From assembly GCA_902826115.1 (NCBI GenBank), contig CADEDO010000027.1, forward strand, positions 1-36,552: 36,552 nucleotides of DNA, in the 5' to 3' direction. The position numbers and the translations under genes are program-made. Shown here in pieces: positions 15,632-25,195 of the stretch. Source of the stretch: an uncultured Nitrosomonas sp. (GTDB lineage Bacteria > Pseudomonadota > Gammaproteobacteria > Burkholderiales > Nitrosomonadaceae). Positions within the stretch are counted from its first letter, which is position 1, and each line of letters starts with the position of its first letter. The notes under the pieces are model-generated. The model saw nothing but the letters and a program-made list of their open reading frames with translations, was not told the origin of the DNA and searched no databases.

Positions 15632-16249
15632 ATGTCAACTCATGGCGGAAAACGAGAAAACGCAGGCAGACCCAGTGGTCAGGGCAAATTTGGCGAACCT
15701 ACCAAAGTCATGCGCATACCCGAGAGCCAGACCGGAACCGTTAAAAATTTTCTGGAAGCGCTGCAGCGCAAGCGATCTCAGGCAGGAAGTGACTCTGCGG
15801 TGACAGAAATCAATGTGGACGAGTTTTTTACCCCGGGCATTCCCGAACAGCCCACGCTGCTGCCTCTTTTTTCGACCAAAGTTGCCGCAGGGTTTCCGAG
15901 TCCCGCTGATGATTATGTCGAGAAAAGCCTCGATGTCAGCGAATTTCTGATCGACCATGCAGCCTCGACCTTTTTTGTGACGATCAAAGGCGAATCGATG
16001 ATCGATGTCGGTTTGCTGCCAGACGACAAGGTCGTAGTTGATCGCTCCAAAGCCCCTGTGCTGGGCGATATCGTACTGGCCGTGGTCGATCGGGAATTTA
16101 CAATCAAAATTTATGACTATGGTGCCAATAACATGCCGCGGCTGATGCCGGCCAATTCCTCTGGTGCCTACAGACCCATTTACATTCGCCCCGATATGCA
16201 GTTTGAGATCTTTGGTGTGGTGATCGGGTCGTTTCGGCGGTTTAAGTAG
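15632..16249 (+). CDS. umuD: UmuD-like autoproteolytic DNA polymerase V subunit with N-terminal extension
   Basis: UmuD self-cleaves on RecA filaments, and the product joins UmuC to form polymerase V. The peptidase part starts at about residue 78: KVAAGFPSPADDYVE with a cleavage site A86-G87, nucleophile S122 in KGESMID and general base K159 in REFTIK. It resembles E. coli UmuD to the end (FGVVIGSFRR). The 205-aa length exceeds the usual 139. The extra N-terminus has a GGKRENAGRP stretch and TKVMRIPESQTGTVKNFLEAL, which looks like a strand-helix of a ribbon-helix-helix. AAGGAGGAG precedes the ATG. It sits between SRAP and umuC. Confidence 0.93.
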   Translation: MSTHGGKRENAGRPSGQGKFGEPTKVMRIPESQTGTVKNFLEALQRKRSQAGSDSAVTEINVDEFFTPGIPEQPTLLPLFSTKVAAGFPSPADDYVEKSLDVSEFLIDHAASTFFVTIKGESMIDVGLLPDDKVVVDRSKAPVLGDIVLAVVDREFTIKIYDYGANNMPRLMPANSSGAYRPIYIRPDMQFEIFGVVIGSFRRFK

Positions 16250-16313
16250 GTTATTTCAGCATTTTGCACAGAAACTCTCATTTGCTTGATCATTGCCTTG
16301 CCAGGATTAACCT

Positions 16314-17588
16314 ATGCCCCATCGCGCCATTGCGCTCATCGACGTCAACAATTTTTATGTCAGCTGTGAGCGCGTGTTCAACCCCCACCTGGAAGGCAAA
16401 CCAGTCGTCGTGCTATCCAATAACGACGGTTGTGCGGTAGCTAGAAGCAATGAAGTCAAGGCGCTTGGTGTCAAAATGGGACAGCCGTGGTTTCAGCTCA
16501 AAGAGCTTGCGCGCAAACATAACATTATCGCTTACTCGTCCAATTACACGCTCTATGCCGACATGAGCAACCGCGTCATGACGATATTGAGCATGTTTAG
16601 CCCGCGCCAGGAAATTTACTCGATCGATGAATGTTTTTTGGATCTGACGGGATTTCAAAATCTAACGCCATATGGCCAGGAGATTCGCCAGACCATCAAA
16701 CAATGGACGGGCCTGCCGGTGTGTGTCGGGATTGCATCAACCAAGACCCTGGCCAAGCTTGCCAACCACATCGCCAAGAAATTTGCGCAACTCGATGGGG
16801 TATGCGATTTCAGCAATATGTCTGCGCTTGAGCAAGACATCTGGTGTAAACGAATCGAAGTAGGGGAGATCTGGGGAATAGGGCGGCGTCTAGCGCCCAA
16901 GTTGCAACAATATGGTATCCAGACGGTATATGACTTGAAATGCGCATCTCCAATCATCATGCGCAACAAATTCTCTGTCGTGATGGAGAAAATCATCCGC
17001 GAACTCAACGGTATCTCTTGCATAGAACTGGAAGAAGTCGCGCAACCTAAGAAGGAAATCGTCTGTTCCCGATCATTTGGCGTGAGGGTCACGCAATTAA
17101 GTGAATTAGAAGAGGCTGTATCTCTTTATATGCGCCGTGCAGCGGAGAAACTGCGCCGTCAACGATCCTATGCCGGCGTGGTATCCGTATTCATAAACAC
17201 CAGCCGATTCAACAAACCGCAAGAAAACTACTGGAATGAAACGACAATTCCGCTGCCAACTCATACTGACAGCACGATTCTTTTAACAAAAACCGCCCTG
17301 TGGGGTTTGAGAAGAATATATCGCTGGGGATTCGAGTATCAAAAAGCAGGGGTTCGCCTATCCGGGCTGGTGAATGCCCAAACAAAGCAAGCCGACCTGT
17401 TTGGATTGCTTCCCAAGGGCTACACCTCGCAAGAATTGATAGCAGTCATGGACAAGATCAACAACCGTATGGGGGGTGGCACGATTCGCCTGACATCGGA
17501 AGGTATCCAGCAGAACTGGATGATGAAGCGGGAGAAAATCAGTCAGGAGTATACGACTAACTGGGATGAACTTCTGAGCGTGTCCTAG
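16314..17588 (+). CDS. umuC: UmuC, catalytic subunit of DNA polymerase V (Y family)
   Basis: This is an error-prone translesion polymerase of 424 aa, near the 422 of E. coli UmuC. The catalytic metal ligands are visible as D10 in ALIDVNNFY and D105-E106 in [27 protein letters not shown] (about 140-156) and the thumb motif [15 protein letters not shown] follow. The little-finger domain is about 240-350 and the C-terminal DUF4113-type end includes [13 protein letters not shown]. It follows umuD by 64 bases in the same direction. It probably raises survival and mutation of the host under DNA damage and could help repair gaps after conjugative entry. Confidence 0.96.
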   Translation: MPHRAIALIDVNNFYVSCERVFNPHLEGKPVVVLSNNDGCAVARSNEVKALGVKMGQPWFQLKELARKHNIIAYSSNYTLYADMSNRVMTILSMFSPRQEIYSIDECFLDLTGFQNLTPYGQEIRQTIKQWTGLPVCVGIASTKTLAKLANHIAKKFAQLDGVCDFSNMSALEQDIWCKRIEVGEIWGIGRRLAPKLQQYGIQTVYDLKCASPIIMRNKFSVVMEKIIRELNGISCIELEEVAQPKKEIVCSRSFGVRVTQLSELEEAVSLYMRRAAEKLRRQRSYAGVVSVFINTSRFNKPQENYWNETTIPLPTHTDSTILLTKTALWGLRRIYRWGFEYQKAGVRLSGLVNAQTKQADLFGLLPKGYTSQELIAVMDKINNRMGGGTIRLTSEGIQQNWMMKREKISQEYTTNWDELLSVS

Positions 17589-17606
17589 ATAGCTAACATT
17601 GAAATC

Positions 17607-17631
17607 AGAATAGCCTGGATCGGGCTGTTCT
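17607..17631 (+). terminator. stem-loop after umuC, weak terminator candidate
   Basis: AGAATAGCC (17607-17615) pairs with GGCTGTTCT (17623-17631) with one G-U pair around a 7-base loop. It lies 19 bases after the umuC stop. No T-run follows, so intrinsic termination is uncertain. Confidence 0.35.
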
Positions 17632-17672
17632 ATGACGCTGATTCAATTCATATCTCACAAGATTTTTAAACA

Positions 17673-18539
17673 ATGCCAATTCAAAACATTTTAGAAGGTC
17701 AAGTCAAAGATCTGGGCGGATTTTCTGTTCGGCGAATTTTGCCAAATGCCAAACAACGCATGGTAGGGCCATGGATATTTTTCGATCACATGGGACCGGC
17801 AGAATTTAAGTCTGGCGAAGGGATCAATGTAAGACCTCATCCTCATATCAATCTTGCAACAGTGACTTATCTCTTTGAAGGAGAGATACTACACCGCGAT
17901 TCTCTAGGGAATCATCAGTTAATTCGCCCTGGAGAAATCAATTTAATGGTTGCAGGCAGCGGAATTACGCATTCTGAGCGTGAGAGCGATGAAACGCGCA
18001 ATACGGTGCATAAACAGCACGGATTGCAGCTCTGGCATGTTTTGCCCGAAAAAGATGAAGAAACAGCCCCAGCGTTTTATCACTATGCGTATACGGATCT
18101 TCCCGCAGTGACGGTTGACGAAGTTGTAGTGCGTGTATTGATGGGTGACGCCTATGGGGTCACTTCACCCGTTATTAGCTTCTCTGAGATACTGTATATC
18201 GAAGCACAGCTACAATCTGGCCAGATACTTACATTACCTCAAACTGCTGAAGCAGCGCTATATGTTGTGGAGGGCAAGGTGTCTATACAGGATAACGAGT
18301 TACAGCAATATCAAATGATGACAATGGATAATGCTGGTGAATTGACGGTTACTGCCACCCAGGAGTCACGAATTGTTGTGATTGGTGGTGAGCCGTTAGG
18401 TGAGCGGCATATTTACTGGAATTTTGCTTCAAGCCGAAAGGAGCGGATTCAGAAAGCAAAACAGGACTGGCGTGAAGGGAGATTTGCCAAAGTAAAGGGT
18501 GATAAAATTGAATTTATTCCTTTGCCGAGTAATGACTAA
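17673..18539 (+). CDS. pirin-family protein
   Basis: Pirins are bicupin, iron-binding proteins; some act as quercetin dioxygenases, others as redox-sensing regulators. The 288-aa product shows the N-terminal cupin with FDHMGP (38-42), RPHPHINLATVTYLFEGEI (54-72) and AGSGITHSE (94-102). The four metal ligands of human pirin have counterparts at H56, H58, H100 and E102. The C-terminal half (about 120-288) is the second cupin. It stands alone between umuC and an RTX protein, so its role here is not shown by context. It is more often chromosomal and may be a passenger gene. Confidence 0.92.
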   Translation: MPIQNILEGQVKDLGGFSVRRILPNAKQRMVGPWIFFDHMGPAEFKSGEGINVRPHPHINLATVTYLFEGEILHRDSLGNHQLIRPGEINLMVAGSGITHSERESDETRNTVHKQHGLQLWHVLPEKDEETAPAFYHYAYTDLPAVTVDEVVVRVLMGDAYGVTSPVISFSEILYIEAQLQSGQILTLPQTAEAALYVVEGKVSIQDNELQQYQMMTMDNAGELTVTATQESRIVVIGGEPLGERHIYWNFASSRKERIQKAKQDWREGRFAKVKGDKIEFIPLPSND

Positions 18540-18743
18540 AGTGATTTTTCAAATTGAGTAAGCTAAAACTCCGGAAATGTAAGTAAGCTTTTTGATGGTA
18601 GGGCTCATTTTTCTCTAAGACTTAGAAAATTAAAACTCTTTCACGTAGAATCAATAGTTAACTAATTAATTTTCATAAATTAACATGAAAGCAGTTATTT
18701 ATTTCACTTAGGGATTATTTTTTAATTACTCATGAGGATTATT

Positions 18744-20456
18744 ATGGCAGATCCAGTGTTTACTTTAACTACAACCAATCCATTTGGGCTGCGCGATTAC
18801 GGCGATGCTGGCTGGTTTTATGTTAATCCCGTCTTTGCTGATATAAATGGTGATGGCGCTTTAGATGCCTTTGTAGGTGAGTACGATGATGGCTTGGCGT
18901 TTTATTGGAATATTGGCACAAGAAATAGTCCGAAATTTGATTCTCCAGTTTTAAACCCGTTTGGAGTGGGTCTTGTACGTGAGTACGCTCATCCTACATT
19001 AGTTGATATAGATGGCGATGGGGATTTAGATTTATTTGTGGGTAGAGGTGGCTATTATCATTCAGGAGAAAAATATTTTTTTGAAAATACAGGCACATCG
19101 ACCATTCCAGAATTTGCTGCATCAATCATTAATCCATTTGGCCTAGTTTACGATGGCTACCGTGCCAGCCCCTCCTTTGTTGATATCGACGATGATGGCG
19201 ATCAAGATGCCTTCGTGGGTGAATCGGATGGCAATACATTGTTTTTTAGAAATACCGGTACAGCTACTAATCCAGTATTTGCCGCTGCTAGAATTAATCC
19301 GTTTGGATTAAGTGATGTAGGATTCGACGCTAATCCAGCCTTCGTAGATATCGATGGTGATGGCGATCAAGATGCCTTTGTTGGTAAAGAGGACGGCAGC
19401 ACAACGTTTTTTAGAAATACAGGCACAGCCAATAACCCGGTATTTGCCGCTGCCCACACTAATCCATTTGGATTGATTGATATAGGTTTGGAATCTAGTC
19501 CAAGCTTTGCAGATATTGATAACGATGGTGATCAAGATGCCTTTGTAGGTGAAAGGGGTGGAAGTATATTTTTCTTCGTAAATGGTGGTTTATTACTCGT
19601 TAGTACATCAGGAGACGATGAATTGACTGGCACACCGTCGCTAAAAGATGAGGTCACCTATGCTAACTCCTCTGCTGGAGTAAATGTTTCTTTGCTGATT
19701 ACAGTAGGGCAAAATACCATTGGAGCTGGACGAGACACTTTAGTTGATATCGAAAATCTGACGGGTAGCAATTTTAATGATGATTTGACCGGAAATGAAA
19801 GTAGTAATGTTCTTAATGGAAGAGCCGGTAATGATATCCTCAGAGGATGGTCCGGCGCAGATACCATGACTGGTGGATTGGGTAATGACATTTTTTTTGT
19901 TGAAAATATCGGAGATAAGGTCATTGAGAAACTCAACGAAGGAAATGATAATGTAAATAGCAAATTGACTTATACATTGCCGATTAATGTCGAAAACCTC
20001 ACTCTTAGCGGCACTACGATAATTAATGGAACAGGTAACGGATCGGCTAATGTGCTAATAGGAAATAATGCAGTCAATCAGCTAACTGGAGGAGGGGGAA
20101 ACGATACTCTTGATGGAAAACTTGGTTCTAACAAACTTACAGGTGGTTTGGGAAATGATTTTTTCCGATTTTCTACCAAAGGTCACATTGATACGATAAC
20201 GGACTATAACGTAACCAATGACACGATTCAGTTAGAAAATGCTGTATTTTCAGCATTAACAACTCCAGGCATCTTAGCGCCCGCTCAATTCAAGGTTGGT
20301 ACTCAAGCAACAGATGCAAATGATTTCATCATTTATAACAAAACAAGCGGTACTTTGGCTTATGACGCTGATGGTAATGGAGCAGCTGCTGCCATTCAGA
20401 TTGCGAAAATTGGAATTGGATTAAATCTAACCAATGCTGACATTATGGTAATTTAA
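18744..20456 (+). CDS. VCBS/FG-GAP and RTX repeat protein, type I secretion substrate
   Basis: The 570-aa protein starts at ATG 18744 behind GAGG (18734-18737). The first 280 residues are five repeats of about 55-60 aa, each with NPFGL, a D-x-D/N-x-D-G calcium loop in FVDIDGDGDQDAFVG and FFRNTGT. Then come RTX nonapeptide-like runs (GSNFNDDLTG, GRAGNDILRG, GGLGNDIFFV, GGGGNDTLDG). The C-terminus (TITDYNVTNDTIQL to NADIMVI) fits a type I secretion signal. No N-terminal signal peptide is present. Such proteins are calcium-stabilised surface or extracellular adhesin-like proteins. No transporter gene is nearby, so export would use one encoded elsewhere. The neighbouring repeats are similar in DNA and may recombine. 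Confidence 0.88.
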   Translation: MADPVFTLTTTNPFGLRDYGDAGWFYVNPVFADINGDGALDAFVGEYDDGLAFYWNIGTRNSPKFDSPVLNPFGVGLVREYAHPTLVDIDGDGDLDLFVGRGGYYHSGEKYFFENTGTSTIPEFAASIINPFGLVYDGYRASPSFVDIDDDGDQDAFVGESDGNTLFFRNTGTATNPVFAAARINPFGLSDVGFDANPAFVDIDGDGDQDAFVGKEDGSTTFFRNTGTANNPVFAAAHTNPFGLIDIGLESSPSFADIDNDGDQDAFVGERGGSIFFFVNGGLLLVSTSGDDELTGTPSLKDEVTYANSSAGVNVSLLITVGQNTIGAGRDTLVDIENLTGSNFNDDLTGNESSNVLNGRAGNDILRGWSGADTMTGGLGNDIFFVENIGDKVIEKLNEGNDNVNSKLTYTLPINVENLTLSGTTIINGTGNGSANVLIGNNAVNQLTGGGGNDTLDGKLGSNKLTGGLGNDFFRFSTKGHIDTITDYNVTNDTIQLENAVFSALTTPGILAPAQFKVGTQATDANDFIIYNKTSGTLAYDADGNGAAAAIQIAKIGIGLNLTNADIMVI

Positions 20457-20655
20457 TAAGATTTTGCCCATACCAGGTCTAAAGTATCTATTTTATTTAA
20501 GGAAACGCCGATTAATTCATCGCACCCCAAGAGCAAAGTGAGCAGTTTAGAGATATTAGAGTCGTACAATTATTTATTGATTATTAACTAGCAGGATTGA
20601 AATATTTGGCATACTCACGATTAATGCCGCAAACTTGATCTGATAAAAACTATTA

Positions 20656-22260
20656 ATGACATCACTTTACCTTTCCCGTCTCAAGCCTGATGAACGTCAA
20701 GTGCTGATTGCCAAATTGCATTCTTTGCAGCATGGCAATTGCTTTATATGTGAGCAAGCAATAGATCTGGAAATACATAAGGACTTTCTTGATGTTGATC
20801 ACGTTGTTCCACTTAATGATCGGGGCAAAGATGATCCTGTTAATTTTGCGTTGACCCATGCTAGCTGCAATCGTTCAAAGCAGGCATCCAACCTTGAGGT
20901 TGCACGAGTGTTGCATCGCTTCAAACAACTTAAAGAGAAGCTGGCTAACGAAAATCGAAGTCCGAACCTAGGTGACTTGCTGCAAAATGCCAGCGGTGGT
21001 AATTACAAACTAGATTTCAAGTTATCAGAGAATATAATAACTTACAGTATGGGGGAGCTTGGCGATAATTCGCTCCATTCCCTGCCGGTATACCAAGATG
21101 AATTGAGTGGGTTCCGTTTCTTTTTTGCTAATATTCCGATTCAGTACCTTGCGCATGACGATCATATTAATCCACGTACTATTGGGCCCAATATCTCAAA
21201 GCTGGTAGAAGAATTCTACAAAAAGCGGCCGCAGCTTCATGTGCCGCTAGCTTGGATGAATAGTGAAAGTGGCAAAAGCGCTATACATGTTTTTGATGGT
21301 CAACATAAAGCGGCTGCGCAGATCATGTTGGGAGCAAGAGCATTACCTGTTCGAGTATTCATTGACCCTGATCATGATACGCTGATCACAACCAATACGA
21401 ATGCGGGTACTACGCTCAAGCAAGTAGCTTTTGATAAATCGGTTCAACGTCATCTTGGAAGTTCTCTATATCAAGATCGTATTCAGCGTTTCCTGAAAGA
21501 GACGGGACGGCCAGAAGATGATTTAAGTTTCTCCGAACGCGACTTGGTTAATCATTTTAAGGGGCAATCGAAAGAAATCAAACGCTATATTCTTGATGCG
21601 GTTCGTAATGGTGTAACATCAGATTCTGGTAATAGGCTTCGTGACTACATAGATTTGGGCGGACGAGGGAAGGAATCACCATTGTCATATAGCACAATAG
21701 AGAAAACCTTCTATTCTTTTTTTATATACCAAGAAGTGTTGGATACACCCATCAATTTCCGAGCAGAAGAGGGTGAGAATCCCCGTATTGTTGAATGCAA
21801 GCAGATTCTGCACCTAATGAATTTAATCGCGGAGCTGATTTATATTGACAAGTTCGATCCGGAGGTTGGCACTGACAAAATTGAAAGCAAACTACAGAAA
21901 GGTGAAACCTTCGCGCACGATCATCTACGAGCGTATCGTATGAGCAAGGAGGAAATTGTTTATAACTGGCTTCAATTGGTTGGACAGGTTGCACGAACAT
22001 ACTTTATAACATTGGGAAGGCCAGATCCTATGGGACGATTATTCCAAATTCCATTTCCTGATCAAGTTTGGGAGAATATCCGAAAATTCCTTGAGAACCT
22101 TATGGCTATGCCGCTTTGGGTGAACACGGACCTTTCGGATACAGTGTTCGGCGGCAAACAAAATAATGGTTTTTGGAAAACTGTTTTTGAAACAGGACGA
22201 ACGCCCCAGGGCATGACCGTGTTGGCGCAACCCTTAAACCTTATCGAGATGATTCGGTAA
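20656..22260 (+). CDS. HNH endonuclease fused to a DGQHR (DndB/ParB-like) domain
   Basis: The 534-aa protein opens with an HNH nuclease module: C29-x2-C32, DVDHVVPL with H49, N63 in DPVNFALTHASCN, and C71. A DGQHR domain follows (about residues 125-300) with the signature VFDGQHKAAAQIMLG (D214-G-Q-H217). This domain belongs to the ParB/sulfiredoxin-like fold seen in DndB and in DNA-modification islands. The C-terminal 230 residues have no motif I recognise. It converges on the type III res gene with a 71-bp gap. I infer a modification-sensing or stand-alone restriction nuclease. The ribosome site before ATG 20656 is weak. Confidence 0.82.
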   Translation: MTSLYLSRLKPDERQVLIAKLHSLQHGNCFICEQAIDLEIHKDFLDVDHVVPLNDRGKDDPVNFALTHASCNRSKQASNLEVARVLHRFKQLKEKLANENRSPNLGDLLQNASGGNYKLDFKLSENIITYSMGELGDNSLHSLPVYQDELSGFRFFFANIPIQYLAHDDHINPRTIGPNISKLVEEFYKKRPQLHVPLAWMNSESGKSAIHVFDGQHKAAAQIMLGARALPVRVFIDPDHDTLITTNTNAGTTLKQVAFDKSVQRHLGSSLYQDRIQRFLKETGRPEDDLSFSERDLVNHFKGQSKEIKRYILDAVRNGVTSDSGNRLRDYIDLGGRGKESPLSYSTIEKTFYSFFIYQEVLDTPINFRAEEGENPRIVECKQILHLMNLIAELIYIDKFDPEVGTDKIESKLQKGETFAHDHLRAYRMSKEEIVYNWLQLVGQVARTYFITLGRPDPMGRLFQIPFPDQVWENIRKFLENLMAMPLWVNTDLSDTVFGGKQNNGFWKTVFETGRTPQGMTVLAQPLNLIEMIR

Positions 22261-22331
22261 TAGACTGATTGAGTATTATGGATACCTTGTTTGCAGAGAC
22301 CAACAATGCTTATTTGGTTTGTACAAAAGCT

Positions 22332-25019
22332 CTATGAAATAAATTGTTGAACCAATCCTTCAAGTGTCATATTTTGTGCGATTGCGTTATGAGGGATCAA
22401 AACATAGCGCCAAGGCTTGCCACCATTGGCTATGGCGTAGTCAGAAGCATTCTTGCACCATTTGATAGCAGCTTCCTTTTTTGCCATAACGATCGGATCG
22501 GTCATTTGATTACTAGCCTTTGGTTCAAGCATGATGATCGCATTATTAGTTTCAGCAACAAAATCCGGCTGATATTCAGGATGATCAGCTCCTTGCTTGT
22601 AGAAAATCTGGAATTGTCCCTTTGCCGGTTTAAACCACTTGATAGCATCGCGGTCAAGAATGACTGCCAACACACGCTCTGCATCTGAAGCAAACTTCTG
22701 TATGGGATACAGGCAACGTGTAAAACCGCTGAAAACGTACTTTGACATATTGCTCTTGTCGGCGGGCGAGACACGGTAATCCGCCGCTGGCTCATTGACC
22801 GAATAGGTGTATGCGCTGGGCTTGAGTTCAACATATCCCTTGCTCACCACCACCTCATAATCCACCGTTTCTTCCCAGCTATGATCTTGCATTTGTGCAT
22901 GGATAAAGCGTGCAATGTCACGCTGATAGCAACGCAAAACCTTACGTGCTTCATCCTCAGACAAATAACTGCAAAAATGCTTAACGGTCTGCGCAGCCAA
23001 GTCATACAACAAGTCTGCTTGATCATCGTAAGAAACATCATCAAAATCCATCAAGCCGCTGACGACATAATCTTCTATCCGCTTTTCTTCAATACCGCCA
23101 GCGCCCAAAGTCATTTCATCTCGCTGACTGGTACGCAGGTGCTGTATCCATAGTTCATCGGACACCGCCGGATATTTTAATGTATCTAATTTCAGAGTAA
23201 ATGGTCTAAAACCAGCTTTCACTTCTCCCTTGGGCACGACTAGAATACGTGGAATATCAATTGTCTTCCGGGTAACTAATTCGACCGTTTTAGCCACAAC
23301 GGCTGCAAAATCCGGCAATTCTGTCACTCCTTCGAGTTCCAACTGTATGGGTCTATGTTGTTCTTGCACTGCCTTAACGATAGCAGCCTGAACTTCCGGG
23401 TTTTTCAAATGCGCTAATGTGGGCACAGCCCTCGGCTGATTTTCCATTTTGCGGATTACCTCAAACGCAATTTGTGCCACTTTTTGCTCTTCTGGTTTGG
23501 TGAAAAGAGGCTGCACATTTTGCCCCGCAATTTGTGTACTGGCATTGATATCAGCTGGCTTTATGCCTAATTGGGCAGCTACTTGGGATTGAGAAACAAT
23601 AGTTGCTGTCTTTTGATCGAGTTCATTATTATCCAGCACCACTGCCTTTAGATGAATGGCGGAATCAGGTCGGTTTGCTTCGTCGATTATTTCCTGAAAC
23701 TTGTCATGGGCCACGATATTCAGCCTATCAACCGCCGTTACACCCGTGCGTTTACCATAAGGCAGCCGTAAACCACGACCGATGGATTGTTCAATCAGGG
23801 TACGTGCATTGGCAGCACGCAGCGGCACGATAGTATAGAGATTGGTTACGTCCCAGCCTTCTTTCAGCATATTGACGTGAATGACGATCTCAGTCGGCTC
23901 TTCAGGCTGTTCCACCTTCAATAGCCGCTCGATCATTTCTTCTTCATCCACACCGGTTCGGCTCGAATCAACCTGAATGACCTTGTCTTTGTAGCGCCCT
24001 TCGAAGAAACCATCGGACTGGATCAACGCCAATAACTGACCGGCATGGGTCGTATCTCGGGCAATCACCAGCAGGAATGGCTTAACAATAGGATCGCTGG
24101 TTTCTCTGGCGTAAGTTTCCAACTCGACTTTCACGCTCTCGTGCAGGCGTACACCGTCTTCCAGCTTCATCCGTTCGATTTCTTCTAACGACATACCAGC
24201 CGGATTAAAATTCTTGCGCGTAACCACGGCGGGTTCTTTCACAAAGCCATCTTCCATCGCCTTGCCCAGCGGATAATCCACGATCACATTCTTGAACGGT
24301 ACAGCTCCTTTGGTGCCTTCCACGAACGGTGTGGCCGTCAACTCCAACCCCAGAATCGGTTTCAGCTCGTTAATTGCCCTGATGCCAGCACTGGCGCGGT
24401 ATCGATGCGATTCATCCATCAAAAGTACCAGGTCGGGTAGTCCGGCCAGATAATCAAAATAGCTTTCGCCGATATATTCAGATAATCGTTTGATACGCGG
24501 AGCTCTGCCACCACGTACCTCAGAATTAATTTTTGAGATATTGAAGATATTGATACGTATGCCGCCGAATAGCGTACCACTTGACGGATCATGCTGATTG
24601 TAATTGTCACCCGTGATAATGGCAGGTGTATCAATAGCAAATTCCGAAATACCCTTGAACACATACTTCGGATGCGTGCGGTCACTGAAATCCGTGATCA
24701 GTTTGTTGTAGATCGTCAAATTAGGTGCCAACACAAAGAAATTGCTGATGCCGTGCGCCAAATGGAGATAACTGATAAATGCACCCATCAAACGGGTTTT
24801 ACCGACACCTGTAGCCAGTGCAAAGCACAGTGACGGAAACTCGCGTTCGAAATCTGTGACGGATGGAAATTCACTACGAATAATCTCCAGTGTTGCCAGA
24901 AGATCTCTGTCTTTTCTTGGCGGAGCAATCTCAGTGATTCGATCCAGAATTTCCAGCGAACGGCGTTGCGGCGCACGCAAACTCAATCGTCCGGCGATGG
25001 CGTTGACATGACGATTCAT
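22332..25019 (-). CDS. res: type III restriction subunit Res
   Basis: Res is the ATP-dependent helicase-nuclease of type III systems. The 895-aa product has Walker A ATGVGKT (69-75), a DESH box in LVLLMDESHRYR (about 210), SF2 motif VI-like QSIGRGLRLP, and a C-terminal PD-(D/E)XK nuclease D819...E832-P-K834 in PDFVAETNNAIIMLEPK. I chose ATG 25019 because it overlaps the stop of the small upstream gene as ATGA. An upstream in-frame start at 25058 would lie inside that gene. It is the last gene of the train and is separated from mod by the zeta module, unlike the usual mod-res pair. Confidence 0.95.
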   Translation of the reverse strand: MNRHVNAIAGRLSLRAPQRRSLEILDRITEIAPPRKDRDLLATLEIIRSEFPSVTDFEREFPSLCFALATGVGKTRLMGAFISYLHLAHGISNFFVLAPNLTIYNKLITDFSDRTHPKYVFKGISEFAIDTPAIITGDNYNQHDPSSGTLFGGIRINIFNISKINSEVRGGRAPRIKRLSEYIGESYFDYLAGLPDLVLLMDESHRYRASAGIRAINELKPILGLELTATPFVEGTKGAVPFKNVIVDYPLGKAMEDGFVKEPAVVTRKNFNPAGMSLEEIERMKLEDGVRLHESVKVELETYARETSDPIVKPFLLVIARDTTHAGQLLALIQSDGFFEGRYKDKVIQVDSSRTGVDEEEMIERLLKVEQPEEPTEIVIHVNMLKEGWDVTNLYTIVPLRAANARTLIEQSIGRGLRLPYGKRTGVTAVDRLNIVAHDKFQEIIDEANRPDSAIHLKAVVLDNNELDQKTATIVSQSQVAAQLGIKPADINASTQIAGQNVQPLFTKPEEQKVAQIAFEVIRKMENQPRAVPTLAHLKNPEVQAAIVKAVQEQHRPIQLELEGVTELPDFAAVVAKTVELVTRKTIDIPRILVVPKGEVKAGFRPFTLKLDTLKYPAVSDELWIQHLRTSQRDEMTLGAGGIEEKRIEDYVVSGLMDFDDVSYDDQADLLYDLAAQTVKHFCSYLSEDEARKVLRCYQRDIARFIHAQMQDHSWEETVDYEVVVSKGYVELKPSAYTYSVNEPAADYRVSPADKSNMSKYVFSGFTRCLYPIQKFASDAERVLAVILDRDAIKWFKPAKGQFQIFYKQGADHPEYQPDFVAETNNAIIMLEPKASNQMTDPIVMAKKEAAIKWCKNASDYAIANGGKPWRYVLIPHNAIAQNMTLEGLVQQFIS

Positions 25020-25195
25020 CGTGGTTTTTGTTCTCCGCTTGGCTTTATATGCACACATTTGCCATCGCGCAAAACAACAAGTTCAGTATTCGTGCTGGCT
25101 GCTAGTTGTCTCGCCCGCAGAGCAGCGCGGCGGATTGCAACCAATGAACCCGCCAAATCTGGATCTTTTGCCAACTCAATACTTTTTTGGTTCAT
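25016..25195 (-). CDS. small partner gene between zeta-like kinase and res
   Basis: The 59-aa product begins MNQKSIELAKDPDLAGSL and continues AIRRAALRARQLAASTNTELVVLRDGK. The ATG at 25195 overlaps the zeta stop (ATGA), and its TGA at 25018-25016 overlaps the res ATG (ATGA). Two tight couplings make it a real gene. A helix rich in Ala and Arg followed by a short strand-like end could bind the kinase; it is a candidate antitoxin or accessory. Its place after, not before, the toxin gene differs from classical epsilon-zeta. No family is recognised. Confidence 0.75.
   Translation of the reverse strand: MNQKSIELAKDPDLAGSLVAIRRAALRARQLAASTNTELVVLRDGKCVHIKPSGEQKPR

Noticed and set aside
16655..17092. 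Open frame of 145 codons on minus inside umuC
   Set aside because: umuC is clear by catalytic motifs and length; the antisense frame has no recognisable domain.
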